From Stenopsyche tienmushanensis (taxonomy: Eukaryota; Arthropoda; Insecta; Trichoptera; Stenopsychidae), in the NCBI GenBank assembly GCA_008973525.1, contig WACJ01000523.1:1922001-1986000 (forward strand): 64,000 nt of DNA, written 5' to 3'. The position numbers were made by a program, and so were the translations under genes. Numbering within the stretch: position 1 is the first letter of the stretch; each line of letters begins with the position of its first letter. Shown here in pieces: positions 30,148 through 40,403 of this stretch. The notes beneath the pieces are model-generated. The model did no database searches, was not told the DNA's origin, and saw nothing but the letters and a program-made list of their open reading frames with translations.

Positions 30148-30330
30148 GGACAACTTCATTTTGTAATGAGAGTTCGTAATCGTTCTGTAGACATATTCGG
30201 ATATGCTGTGGCGCTTATTCGTCATGTCTGCGGTCTGAAAAGCGGACCGGTTGGACATACGGTCGGAAATGCTAATTTACATAAGTGACTTGCGTCAAAT
30301 GAGGTTGCGAACGAGCCTAGACGTCCCCTC
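30148..30330 (+). mobile_element. R1-LINE 3' fragment, left arm of an inverted pair
   Basis: Contains TGTAATGAGAGTTCGT, TGTAGACATATTCGG, then GTCTGAAAAGCGGACCGGTT and the AAATGAGGTTGCGAACGAGC block. 31018-31195 holds the same segments on the minus strand, so the two are opposed copies about 700 bp apart. Confidence 0.6.
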
Positions 30331-30409
30331 GCGCATAAAAACTATACATTTATCAATCTTACTAATTTATGCTGCTATCTTAGCTAGTTTTTTAGTTTTA
30401 AGCAGAGCC

Positions 30410-30450
30410 GTAACGAGGATATGAAGCGCCCGTGGCAAGTATTTAACTTC
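30410..30450 (+). repeat. hAT-type terminus fragment
   Basis: CAGAGCCGTAACGAGGATAT then GAAGCGCCCGTGGC. A related inverse end (TAACCTCGTTACGGCTCTG) is at 60950-60968 and a plus-orientation relative at 25719. CAG-starting termini of this kind are typical of hAT elements. No partner end was found nearby. Confidence 0.4.
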
Positions 30451-30552
30451 CGCCCCACTCGCGAGTTTAATACTATTATAAATGCAATATATTATAACGC
30501 ATATTTTAAGAAAAACATACGAAAATAGTCCCAAAGGTACCCGACCTAACGT

Positions 30553-31003
30553 ATACAGTGGAACAAGTGTTCTTGGTTACTTAATGGAGTTTTTCGGACT
30601 ATTTTTGTCTCGGTTTACGAGCAAAATTTCGGGTTACGAGTCGCACGAGTCAGACCAAGTTACCAGGTCATAAACCGATGAAAAACCGTCTGACACTCCT
30701 CTTTTGTGCGACAAGAAGATAAAACCTGCGAAAGAACAGGCTGCCTTGTTATGTGGAGATACAAAAAACACCAACTGCATAATAATATTTCTATGAAAGC
30801 CATGCTAATTATAGATAATTCTTCTGCCCAAACTAATAGAGTTCAGGATAATATTTTGGAGGAGTTCATCATGCAGCCTTTTCTCTTTTTTTTGTTATTT
30901 TCGTAATAATATTTTTGGAGATCCGGTACGAATTAATTGCATTTTCATTATTTATTATAGGAAAACTCGTATCGGATTATGAGTTTTTCACCTTATGAGC
31001 TTT
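30553..31003. mobile_element. pogo/Tigger-like element remnant
   Basis: The left part has CAGTGGAACAAGTGTTCTTG then GGTTTACGAGCAAAATTTCG and GGTTACGAGTCGCACGAGT. The right part has AAAACTCGTATCGGATTATG-AGTTTTTCACCTTATGAGC. The opposed 'TTACGAGT' / 'ACTCGTA' ends resemble pogo-type termini. A 66-codon frame inside (30706-30906) carries EFIMQPF and no recognised motif. It lies between two opposed LINE fragments. Confidence 0.4.
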
Positions 31004-31017
31004 CATAGAAGCCCCCG

Positions 31018-31195
31018 AGAATGTCGCAAAAAGCCCTAAAAGAGGACAGAGTGTTTAAAATGTCTGTGTGTCCAACTGGTCCGCTTTTCGAATCGCTGAC
31101 ATGGCGAAAGAACGCCTTGCGATTGGACCCCATACCCGCACATATCTACAGAACGAACACGAACTCTCATTACAAAAAGAATTTGTCCGAAGACT
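31018..31195 (-). mobile_element. R1-LINE 3' fragment, right arm of the inverted pair
   Basis: The minus-strand version of 30148-30330: CCAACTGGTCCGCTTTTCGA, ATCGCTGACATGG, and CTCATTACAAAAAGAATTTG. Its CTAAAAGAGGACAGAGTG block is the inverse of the CTCTTTTAGGGC block of other copies. Confidence 0.6.
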
Positions 31196-31432
31196 AATCG
31201 AATGGATTGTTTAAATTTTACTGTTTAATCGGCCCATTGTTTAAGCGTTAACCAAGAAAAGAGGGATTAGCTTTGCCACGCCCTTTTTACGACCCTGGTT
31301 TTAAGTTACAAAATCTAGCTAGTTTCACACATCTCAATCATTTTGATCAGCGATTAACATTGAGAGAATAAGGACATTCTCATTTGGTAATTCATTAATA
31401 ACTCTTATTTTCGGTTCAGAGTGTGATATAAA

Positions 31433-31513
31433 TACAATCAACCCTCCTATAGCGTTCACTTAATTTTTATAGCGTGGTCCCTATCTCGTCATTATAGAAG
31501 GGTTGACTGTAAT
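31433..31513. mobile_element. Short palindromic MITE (copy 1)
   Basis: ATACAATCAACCCTCCTATA at the left and TTATAGAAGGGTTGACTGTA at the right form imperfect inverted ends of about 22 bp in an 80-bp unit. The internal blocks AGCGTTCACTT and CCCTATCTC are shared with the second copy at 31718-31911. Confidence 0.65.
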
Positions 31514-31717
31514 CCGCATACACTACTGACAATACTGACATTTTGAAACGTTTATTACTTCGTAAAAAAACTAGATATATGTATCTCATTATTTATTAAT
31601 AATATTAAAATCATCATGAATTTGGTACATACAGAGTTTGGAATCATCATCGTGTTAGAATATAAAATTTCGCTCTCTAATATTCGAAGAGCTGAAGATA
31701 CTACATTTTCTTGAAAT

Positions 31718-31911
31718 ACACTCAACCCTCCTATAGCGTTCACTTCGTTTGCGACGTCTTTTACGTAAGCAACGAGTAAAATACATAAGGTCCTCTCTTA
31801 TTCGATAACAAATTAAACGTATACACATTTTGTATGAGTGATTAATTTCTATAGCGTTTTGTTTCTATAATGTGATTCCTATCTCAATGCTATAGAAGTT
31901 GGCTGTATTTT
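31718..31911. mobile_element. Short palindromic MITE (copy 2, longer)
   Basis: Left ACTCAACCCTCCTATAGCGT and right GCTATAGAAGTTGGCTGTA are the same ends as copy 1, but about 110 bp more interior is retained. The 80-bp copy 205 bp upstream is therefore its deletion derivative, or both descend from one parent. Confidence 0.6.
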
Positions 31912-32069
31912 TGAGTCTTTTTACTATTCCGATTTTAGGCCAAAATTTCAAATTTGGATTCATCATTTACCAATCATAATTTGTCCAAATTTACATCTTT
32001 GTAAAACATATAAATTCGATGTAAGACGACAATGTATTTTGAACGATAATATAATGACGTTGTCCGTAG

Positions 32070-32190
32070 TAGATTTTGGACGGTCCGGTATTTTCCTGTC
32101 CTTTAAAGTCCCACTCTCCTGTTATCTTTTAATGGTATAACTCAGCGCTTTGATGGAAATCTTCAATTTTTAAGCAATTTCTCTAATTGG
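32070..32190 (-). mobile_element. mariner linker fragment
   Basis: GGACGGTCCGGTATTTTCCT and GTCCTTTAAAGTCCCACTCT match the minus-strand version of the 20270-20370 block. The preceding GTAGTAGATTTT also precedes the copy at 22880. Confidence 0.45.
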
Positions 32191-32194
32191 ACAG

Positions 32195-33160
32195 TCTTAA
32201 TGTATTTTAATCCATCTAGTCCAGACACATTTAAATTAATATGCATGCTCATACTATTGATAAAGAAACTAATGTTCCACAACGAAGTCTGGCGTGTCCA
32301 TAAAATTCCCTGGCTTGAATTTAGATGAACGAGCACCGATTGTTACGTGACGTCTAATCTGAATCACTTTCATCCTATAATTTTAAAAGCAATTACGTGG
32401 CCAAAATTCAACATTGCGAATTGCGAAAGATCTTCGAATATCGCAAAAAGGTTCTCGAGTGCATTTTCCATCATCAGCTCGCAGTGGTCCATCTTCTGTG
32501 AATCGTCCGATGCGATGATGAGCTTGCAAGGTCCCCCGAAGTGCAGCACAATTGTGCGCAATGAAATTAAAGCGACCGGTTTAATGAAGCTCATCCAAGT
32601 TCCTGATGATGCACGCGTGCATAACCACCGACACATGCCATACATTTATTCATGAATATGATGTTCTCGTTTTTAGCAGTCGGCCTGGCCTTGGTCGCTT
32701 CTCGGCGTGGAACTCCTCGGGCGTGATGGATAGAAAACGAGAACTTTGCGTGCTCCATTTTTCTTCTTCTGGGAATCGGTCTGTCGGAAACGAAATAAAA
32801 ACAACTCACAAATAGAAACACTTTGATTGATTCTTTCGAACGAAGATTGGGCCCGATCGGCCTGCCAGATTTTAACGGTTTGACCTGATTCTGCTGGGGT
32901 CTTCGAAGGGTTCAACACACTGACCAAGGTGCCAAGAAATTATGGGTTTTGGATAACTAGGGCAGACGGTCGACGAGCATTGCTTATAAATTCTCATCCA
33001 GTATTCTTATAGGAAAATACAGCTTTATCACAATATCTCTTCCTTGTTATCATGCTGAAAAGACAAACAAAATGATGCCTTATCTGTCGACGAACTTTTG
33101 GCTTTAGTCTCATATCGTTACTTAATTCTGTCGGCTCATCTTCTATATCTAGAAAGTAAG
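32195..33160. other. No gene recognised
   Basis: It includes overlapping frames on both strands between 32347 and 32927 with no family resemblance. Composition is mixed. A piece near 32680-32720 (GGCCTTGGTCGCTTCT) recurs weakly at 37280-37300 (GGCCTTGGTCGTCTT). Confidence 0.35.
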
Positions 33161-33164
33161 GAAT

Positions 33165-33265
33165 TTGTCGATCATTTTGTTCGGGCACAGTAAATTCTTC
33201 CGATGGAGACGTCGTCACACGTTCCTGCCTCACCCTTACTGAATTTGCAGAACAATACCGTTGCG
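33165..33265. repeat. Dispersed repeat C (copy 2)
   Basis: ATTTTGTTCGGGCACAGTAAA, TTCTTCCGATGGAG and GCAGAACAATACCGTTGC match 15608-15740. It lies inside a 149-codon minus-strand frame (32994-33443), which I therefore regard as chance or repeat-derived. Confidence 0.45.
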
Positions 33266-33815
33266 AATATCCATCAGAAGCTCGTGGAAGTTTATGGTAG
33301 TGATGTAAAGAGTTGACAACAACGTCGTCGAATTTCCTGAGATTTCTTAAAGTCTCCTTAGTGATATTGTGCTGAAAAACATTGGTTAGAAGAAGTTGTA
33401 TACGAGATGGGTGCCAAGAATCCTCATATAATGTGTTTTGCATAGGAGGTAGAAGCTTTTTGGATTCTATCGTGACGGGGGATGAAACGTGGGAGTGTCA
33501 CTACACCCCAGAATTTAAAAGGCAATCCAAAAATAGCTGCCGGTGAAGGTTTATACATATACAGATGTTATGAGCTTACTTTGTGGATGACTTTCGTATC
33601 TGGAACATATCTGGAAATATTTAATAATGCTTTGTTTGTCTATGAATTTGTCCACAATCCTTAGATTTATTTTGAATGACAAATGCGTTAGAAAACATTA
33701 CATTAACGAATTGGCATAAAGTATTTATTTTGATATTAGACTTGGCAAACTGATCTGTAGAAATCAATAGGAACATGAACAAGATCTTGACCTAATTTAT
33801 TTAACGCCCTTTTAT
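33266..33815. other. No gene recognised
   Basis: AT-rich. A fragment near 33470-33500 (GTGACGGGGGATGAAACGTGGGAG) resembles the VTGDETW first-Asp block of a mariner on the plus strand, but no flanking transposase could be read. Confidence 0.3.
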
Positions 33816-33819
33816 TATG

Positions 33820-34140
33820 CGGTTTTCGATCTCCATTATTCCATTTGACTTTTGCGCTTTTGATCGCTTTGGACGGTTTTTACCGGTTGCTCCACTCAGC
33901 TGATCGTAGATTTGACTCTGGAGTGTAGTGATGGATCCATGTTTCATCCATTGTCACATACCGCATGAAAAAATCAATTTTATTGCGCTGAAACAGCTCT
34001 AAACAGCGCTCTGAATTTTGGACGCGTTGATCGACTGCGAGCAAACGCGGTATCTGCTTCGAACAGATGGACAAATATTGATGCAAAACGTATACGTTGC
34101 CTTATGATATCTTTAAGAAGTCACGCAACTTTAATTCTTA
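33820..34140 (-). mobile_element. mariner transposase fragment with first catalytic block
   Basis: On the minus strand: HQYLSICSKQIPRLLAVDQR, VQNSERCLELFQRNKIDFF, then RYVTMDETWIHHYTPESNLR and SAEWSNR. The MDETWIHHYTPES block carries the first DDE-domain Asp and is intact in frame. Upstream HTH coding and downstream catalytic parts are absent or broken beyond 33880. Confidence 0.8.
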
Positions 34141-34144
34141 TGAG

Positions 34145-35300
34145 CGTCAATGTCGAAATTGTTCATCTATTTGAAGCTTAATTTATTTTATCTATATTTA
34201 GTTAAAATTCATAACTGGGAGTTATGTTGTTCCCCCACTCATTCAATGGGTCGGCAATTACTGCACATAAGAAACTTCCTGTTTGTGTTTCTTGGAGATG
34301 TTTGCTATGTTGTGCTTCAGCACACGATCATAAATGTTGCGCCTTTTGAAGACATTTTTAGCAGTATTTATATTTTAAATGGATATTAAGCCATAAATGA
34401 ACATTGGATTGGACAAATATCGAAGATGCTAAAAGTCAGCATTGACCTTAAATCGGTTCGAAAAGTCGTAGATTGGGAGATGTTCGGTGGGAGGCACGAA
34501 CCTGATCCCGTTACCTTTCTCTTTTCATTAGATTACCCTGTCAAATGCAACTCTTGTCACAGCACAACTGTACTCGTCGCCTTTCTCTTTCTCTTCCGTA
34601 TCGGGCGTCCCTTTCTTCCTCCGCCTCCCACTACTGAGCACTTATCCTACATTCTAGTGCCTGTGCCTTTACTCATAATAGCTCGCATGCCATAGGACGT
34701 TACTAGTTACATTAGTAGTTATTCATCGCCGCATGACATAAACTCGATTGCGGCAATCATGAAAATATTGTAAAGCCATTCGACGCCACTGACTTCCGCT
34801 CTCTCGCTTCTCCCTCTCATATCGCCTTATCTCTTTCCTTCGTACCTTTGCTATTTATTCCCTCTATCAGATATGCCATCTCTCTCTCCTCTACAAACTT
34901 TCTATGGACCTAACATTATTGCAGTACTTCTCAAAATATATTTATTCAAAAGCTTCAAATTATCTCGCGGGGGTCATTTTGAAATCTGACCTCAGATCAA
35001 AACAATGGATAAAAAACATGTTCCAGCAGGTATTGTTGATTTTTGACCAACGCAAAATGTGTATTGGACTATAATCATCATTATTATACTAAAATTCCAA
35101 TAGTAGACTAATATATAATTGACAATTGGAACAAATGTATTTGATCAAAAATCTGATTTCTTGTCCTGTCTTAAATTTTTATTGACTGTTTGCATTAATA
35201 TATAAGAAACATCATATTTAGTTCCATTAATAATGATATGGAAATGATATAATTAATCGATTTCAAGTGTGTTGTTTATGTTTAATCAAAGAAATTACCG
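34145..35300. other. No gene recognised; includes a pyrimidine-rich tract
   Basis: From about 34500 to 34905 the plus strand is strongly C/T-rich (CTCTCGCTTCTCCCTCTCAT and similar), without exact tandem units. The remainder is AT-rich. The 89-codon frame at 34426-34695 runs through this tract and is not supported. Confidence 0.4.
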
Positions 35301-35304
35301 AATA

Positions 35305-35402
35305 TTGTGTGCCATCGACAGTGTTTATTTATTTATGTACAATGTTCATACGCGCTGCGACGGTCCTGACAGATAAGCGGATTTGTACGGACGATAAGTG
35401 GC
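35305..35402 (-). repeat. Short dispersed repeat A (copy 2)
   Basis: The best preserved copy. On the minus strand it runs from CCACTTATCGTCCGTACAAA through TCTGTCAGGACCGTCGCAGC to TAAATAAACACTGTCGATGG. On the plus strand it is preceded by ATATTGTGT. Confidence 0.55.
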
Positions 35403-35489
35403 GCACAAGCAAATTTACAAGATTTTGATGATTTTAAATAAGCTCACCAAGCAAACGGTTAATATCAGTCACTTTTGCATAAATATAAT

Positions 35490-35863
35490 TTAATATATAA
35501 AAATGAATTGGATTTTGTTCGTTCGAAATGTGCTGCCATACCGTTCATTGGATTGCAATAAAACTTCGTCCACTTATTGCTTAAGATTCCGCGAGTAACA
35601 TAAGCATAATCTAATATATAAAAATCAATGTTTGTTTGTTCGTATTTAATGCGCTGCCATACCGTTCGTTCGTTTGCAATAAAACTTTGCCAACTTATTG
35701 TTTGCATTTTCTCAAATAATATAAGTATAGTAAAATTAACTTACAGTAGATCTTATATATAAAAATCAATGTTTGTATGTTTGTTCATATTTATAATAAA
35801 ACCAACCAATGATATTTTTAAAATTATTACTTCTGTGGCGACAACGCGCTGGATATCGGCTAG
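35490..35863 (+). mobile_element. Helitron-like repeat with three 5' units and one 3' end (copy C)
   Basis: Units start at about 35490, 35611 and 35753 with TATATAAAAAT(G/C)AAT. The first two contain GCTGCCATACCGTTC(A/G)TT and GCAATAAAACTT. The 3' end GGCGACAACGCGCTGGATAT-CGGCTAG finishes at 35863 and is followed by T. No ORF. Confidence 0.65.
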
Positions 35864-36051
35864 TAGGTATATAAAATTGCGTCAATATAATATAATATCA
35901 TATCCCTTGTTTCATTCAATTTCTGAAAAATAGCCTCATTACACATGATGATTACACAATATTTTGCCAATGTATGGCATAATTTTTGGCATTTTTTACC
36001 CTTTGATTAGTGATTAGTCAATTTTAAATTGAACATAGATGCTATATTCGC

Positions 36052-36160
36052 ATGTCCACCGCTTACCGTCCACGCAAATCCAATTTATCTCAGGACCGCG
36101 CAGCGTGCACCGAGCTTGTATATTAATAAATGAACCTTAACACTGTCGATAGCACACAAT
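36052..36160 (+). repeat. Short dispersed repeat A (copy 3)
   Basis: GTCCACCGCTTACCGTCCAC, GCAAATCCAATTTATCTCAG, GACCGCGCAGCGTGCA and CACTGTCGATAGCACAC in the order of the other copies. Confidence 0.5.
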
Positions 36161-36639
36161 ACGGGTCATTTCTGAGGATCGTCTTAAATTTGATCCCCAA
36201 CGGAATGGTATGATAAGAAGAAGAAGAATCATAAATAATATTCTGAAAGATGAGGATGCAAACCAAGTCGACGAATGTCGCCTCCGTAATCAAAGTGCTC
36301 CACAAGCGAGCAAATACGGTATATCGAATTGCTGATATTAAATGCAGATTCCAGCAGCAAGTACCGGTTATAAAGCGCAGATTTGTACGACATGTTCTCC
36401 CACGATGGACGTCCGGAGGAGAGGACAAAACCCGATCCTATCCAGATGCGGCGTTGAAGACTTGAACTCGAGGAACTTGAATGAAACCAGTAACTTTATC
36501 GTTGAGGCGATCTTAATTTTCACTGGATTTATGCTGGAATGTTTAAGATCCGCAATTGAATTGTTTGCACGTCCATGGTACGCTACGGTTCAAATCATTA
36601 CGATCTAGCCAAGTCCTCGCATCGATATGTGCACTCACT

Positions 36640-36900
36640 GTTTGAAATGAAACCGGACGAAATTTTCAAAAAAGGGACTACTTTGTTGTGGTCTCAGAAA
36701 GGTGTAACACGCGTTTCGTCGCTCGTTTTTGTTGTGTTTGATCAAAGCGTGCTGTATCCATCCTATTCCATAACACCCATCCTATTCGTTTTAAATATGT
36801 TTGCACAGTGGTCCATAGGGACTGCGATCTTTATTTTAATCACCGTAGGTGTTGAAATACAGTATAATTATAATGTCTTCTCGATTGTATCTCAGTGATA
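36640..36900. repeat. Dispersed repeat D (CCATCCTATTCC family, copy 1)
   Basis: Contains TATCCATCCTATTCCATAAC then ACCCATCCTATTCG, a doubled 17-18 bp motif, preceded by AAAAAAGGGACTA. The same doubled motif occurs at 44425-44460 and 57665-57702, where flanking sequence ends in a mariner-type terminus (TATTAGGGGGACCCGAAAGT). Confidence 0.5.
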
Positions 36901-36904
36901 TTCA

Positions 36905-37385
36905 AAGGGTGTTTAGCTGAATTTTGCGATGCATGATCGAAGAGTCGAACGATGTCGCCATCGATGGCGATGGACATCGATAGACTTCCGGGCGAGGAAG
37001 TTCCCCTTCGGCGATTTCTAACGATGAAATTTGTCCATCGGCAATGGCGACTGTTGCACAAGAGATTCGATGATTTCTCTAGCGACAAATCGTTTCGACC
37101 ATTTCGACCAACACACGAAAGATCCCCACTCCTACCGCTCCAACAATTTCACTTTCGTACACTGGACCGATTGTTACTGCGTTGACCGCAAATTACCTCT
37201 TGGCGGTCAATCCGTTCCTAGTCCAAGAATAGACTGTCACATCCTCGCTGATCAACACACTATTCCTGCATTTGCTTTATGGCTTGGCCTTGGTCGTCTT
37301 TGAACAGTTGATAAACCTAAAATTATACTGATTTGACGACGAGCATATCAGGTGTCTGACAAAGGATACCACAAATTTCAATATT
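36905..37385. other. Higher-GC island, nothing recognised
   Basis: Rich in TCG/CGA, with no shared repeat and no supported frame, although plus frames at 36952-37185 and 37031-37303 overlap. It may be unique host sequence between transposons. Confidence 0.35.
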
Positions 37386-37389
37386 TGTA

Positions 37390-37475
37390 CATACATCATC
37401 ATCATCATAGTGCAGCCACAAACAGTCCCCTGCAGGGCTAGGAACTCTTCAATGTCTATTCATAGGAAATGGTTA
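37390..37475. repeat. Dispersed repeat with ATCATCATC run (copy 2)
   Basis: CATCATCATCATCATAGTGC then AGCCACAAACAGTCCCCTGC and CTATTCATAGGAAATGGTTA match 6985-7080. Confidence 0.5.
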
Positions 37476-37571
37476 CATCCATCAAATGATATATCTACAG
37501 GGCACATGCTTTAGTGGTCATTTTAATGCAGTCAAAAAGTTTGGATTGAAATTTTTATCTAATAGAAATCG

Positions 37572-38009
37572 TACACCTCACCAGCACGTTGAAGGCGAAA
37601 AAATCCCGCCGAAATCTGGACGCTTGGAAACAGTGGCGTAACTACTAATTGGCGAGCTTAGGCGACGCGTAGGGGCAGTAACTGTCTGATCTATGTATTC
37701 AATATTTCAAATTGTTATATTAACCTTTCCCTACCGGTGATGTATTTACTACACCTCGACTCTAATAATGGGAATATCGATATGAAATATAATAGATACG
37801 GGGCTCAGAATTTTTGTATTCCTCCGTAACATAATTACGAATCACATCAAAGTATTATAGTATAAAAGTATTCATCTGCAGCGACGGAAATAAATAATTT
37901 ATCGGCAAATCGGGAATTTTGCGAGTTTTAGCTCGTGTCTCAGCAGAAAGGAATTTTATCAGTCACATTGATGGTATTATACTAAAATGGGGACTCACGT
38001 GGTCATCAA
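37572..38009 (+). repeat. hAT-associated repeat, copy 2
   Basis: Collinear with 28112-28543, including GGACGCTTGGAAAC, GTGGCGTAACTACTAATTGG and TTCATCTGCAGCGACGGAAA. It differs by lacking the (TA)n run and by retaining about 30 bp near 37935-37965 that the first copy lost. The hAT dimerisation frame that follows copy 1 is absent here. Confidence 0.65.
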
Positions 38010-38237
38010 CACAACAAAAAGCGCAATCATTAGCTAATAATTTCCATTAATAAATAGGGAAAAAGCCTTTTATGATCCTTTATTGATATTGATCGTAAAT
38101 TCTACAACAAAAAAAAAAGATAATTCGAACCGTTTTTAAATGAAGACTTGTCGTATTATAATTTTCGTGTAGAATAATTTTTAATGTTGAAATCGTTGGT
38201 CATTTAGGGATTCTGATTTCTCGATCATTTTCATTTT

Positions 38238-38330
38238 TTCGTACAAATCCACTTATCTGTCAGGACCGTCGCAGCGTGTATGAAACTTGTACATAAACAA
38301 ATAAACACTGTCGATAAGCACATGATATTC
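38238..38330 (+). repeat. Short dispersed repeat A (copy 4)
   Basis: GTACAAATCCACTTATCTGT, CAGGACCGTCGCAGCGTGTA and ACAAATAAACACTGTCGATA. Confidence 0.5.
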
Positions 38331-38423
38331 GGTCATTTATTTGCGTAAGCATAAACAATACACTTGGAATTGAATCATTCACATATCATTACTATTGGAT
38401 AAATTTGGGTTAACGATCTATAC

Positions 38424-40395
38424 CAGGCATGGCCAACCCGCGGCCCGCGGGCCGCATGCGGCCCGCCTGGAATATTTTTTCGGCCCGCGAGAATCATCAC
38501 ACTTTTAGAAAATATATCTTTTTTATACTGGCCAAAGTAATCACAATTGAAAATTAATTACGCTCATCACTTTCCATTGTTGAAAGAATTTAAGAAATCA
38601 AAATGTAACAATTACATTAAATATGCAAAAGAAATAAGAAAACTTACAGCTGATTTTGAAAGCCGATTCAGTAATTTACAGTTAGACAAGCACAATAAAA
38701 TTTTTGAAATATATTTATCTCCTTTTCAAGTTGAATTTGAATCGATTCCAGAATATCTCCAAATATAAATGCTTAACCACCACCTAAAAATAAACTCAAA
38801 TACCCTAACTGAGATCGATTTCCAAAAGCTAAGTGAAAGAGTGGAGAAACAAATATCGCACTAGTAAAATATTTTTTAATGATTTTATTTATATTTATGT
38901 ATTTCTTATATTTAATTTTTAGATTTACATATTTCTTTACAATGTAAATTGAGTATCAATATTATTATCTTATCTATGTTTACATTTAAAAATAATATTA
39001 AGAGGACCGGAAAGAAATCAAAATTTTTAGGTATCTGATTTTCAGGGTCAGTTTGTGTCAAGACACCAACTGACCCTGAAAGAGTCAGTAGAGCAAATAC
39101 ATATTTTTTGATGCTAGTAGATCGTGGGGGTCGTGAATTTGCTATTTTTATTTATATTATTTGTTACCGTTGTTTATTAAGAATGTCAGGGCCAATAATC
39201 GACGAAGAACATTTACGGCATTGTATTTTGTTCTTTTTTAACCGGGAAATGAAGGAGAAAGAAATAACAAAAACAATTACAGATACATATGGATAAGTGT
39301 TAAAACTTAATAAACGTCATAGATGAAAAAAAAATAGCGATAGAGATTTCAGGGTTGCCCCTAAAATAGAATGGTCTTTAAAATTGGATGATGACGTATT
39401 GACGTCATTAGTGGAATCAGATCCTCGTCAAACCATTTCGAAATTATCGATTAAACTTGCCTGTCCATGGTTAATAGTACAGGAACATCTTCATCGCATT
39501 GGTAAAATTCAAAAACAAGGAATTTGGGTTCCGCACACATTGATGCCAACTGCGTTGGGGCAACGAAGAACGATCTGTGCATCTCTTTTATCCAGGTAAG
39601 AAACAAACATCTTTTAGCGAAGAAAAATAACTTGTAACGAGAAGTGGGTTCTATGAAATAATTCTACCCGAAAAAACAATGGCTCTCCCCAGGTCAGTCG
39701 GCTGTTCCAATAGCAAAACCATATTTGACCTTAAAAAGTTCTTCTGTGTACTCTATTTTGAACTTTTAAAACCTAGTGAGACAATTACTGTAATGTTGTA
39801 TTGCCAACAATTTGAGAAAATGAAAAATGAACTTCGAAAAAAAGTTCACTGTTAGTTAATAACAAACTGAGAATACTGTAACAGGATAATGCCCGACCAC
39901 ATTCCGCAAAAATCATCCAAGAAATAATAATGCAACTTGGACTTGAACTTTTACCTCACCCCGACTATTCTCCTGATATCTCTCCTGCTCCCTCTGATTA
40001 TCACCTATTTAAATCATTGGAGCACTCCCTTCAAAATAAAATTTTCATCACTTTTGACGATATGAAAATCCATTTTCAAAAGTTTTTCGATGAAAAACAA
40101 TTTTTTTACAAAAATGGCATCGAAAATCTACCCAAAAGGTGAAAGGTTATAAAAAATGATGAAACAATTTTTTTAAATAAAAGTTTTCTTTAAGGAATAT
40201 TTTTTTGGATTTTTTTCGGTCCTCCTTATAGTAAACACAATAATAATAACTCATTATATTTCAACTTTTCACTCCAAAAAAATGTCTATAGTGTATCTAA
40301 ATCTAATATGGGGATATATAATTTTATATGCGGCCCGCGGAGTTATGATGCATTGTCAAAGTGGCCCGCAAGATCACTTGGGTTGGCCATGCCTG
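38424..40395 (+). mobile_element. hAT element with perfect 8-bp target duplication, interrupted by a mariner
   Basis: Ends CAGGCATGGCCAAC and GTTGGCCATGCCTG are perfect 14-bp inverted repeats, and ATCTATAC lies at 38416-38423 and again at 40396-40403. Subterminal GC-rich GCGGCCCGCGGGCCGCATG-type sequence is typical of this hAT group. The plus frame 38547-38768 (HFPLLKEFKKSKCNNYIKYA and FEIYLSPFQVEFESIP) matches the middle/C-terminal part of ZBED/GTF2IRD2-like hAT transposases and is truncated at both ends. After subtracting the nested mariner the element is about 0.75 kb, so it is non-autonomous. Another end fragment of the family is near 58590. Confidence 0.9.
39001..40226 (+). mobile_element. 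Full-length degenerate mariner nested in the hAT element
   Basis: TIRs AGAGGACCGGAAAGAAATCA and, on the right (reverse complement), AGGAGGACCGAAAAAAATCC, with TA outside both. The 1226-bp length is that of a complete mariner. Plus-strand coding blocks in order: MSGPIIDEEHLRHCILFFFN, LDDDVLTSLVESDPRQTISK, IQKQGIWVPHTLMPTALGQR, a CNEKWVL block where the first catalytic Asp should be, LLKPSETIT, DNARPHS (second Asp, near 39885) and SDYHLFKSLEHSLQNKIF (third block). Stops and frameshifts are present throughout, so it is inactive. Its insertion is younger than the hAT copy it splits. Confidence 0.88.
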
Positions 40396-40403
40396 ATCTA
40401 TAC

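Noticed and set aside
32994..33443. 149-codon minus-strand frame as a host gene.
   Set aside because: Part of it coincides with dispersed repeat C, present at two other places where the frame is closed. No motif recognised.
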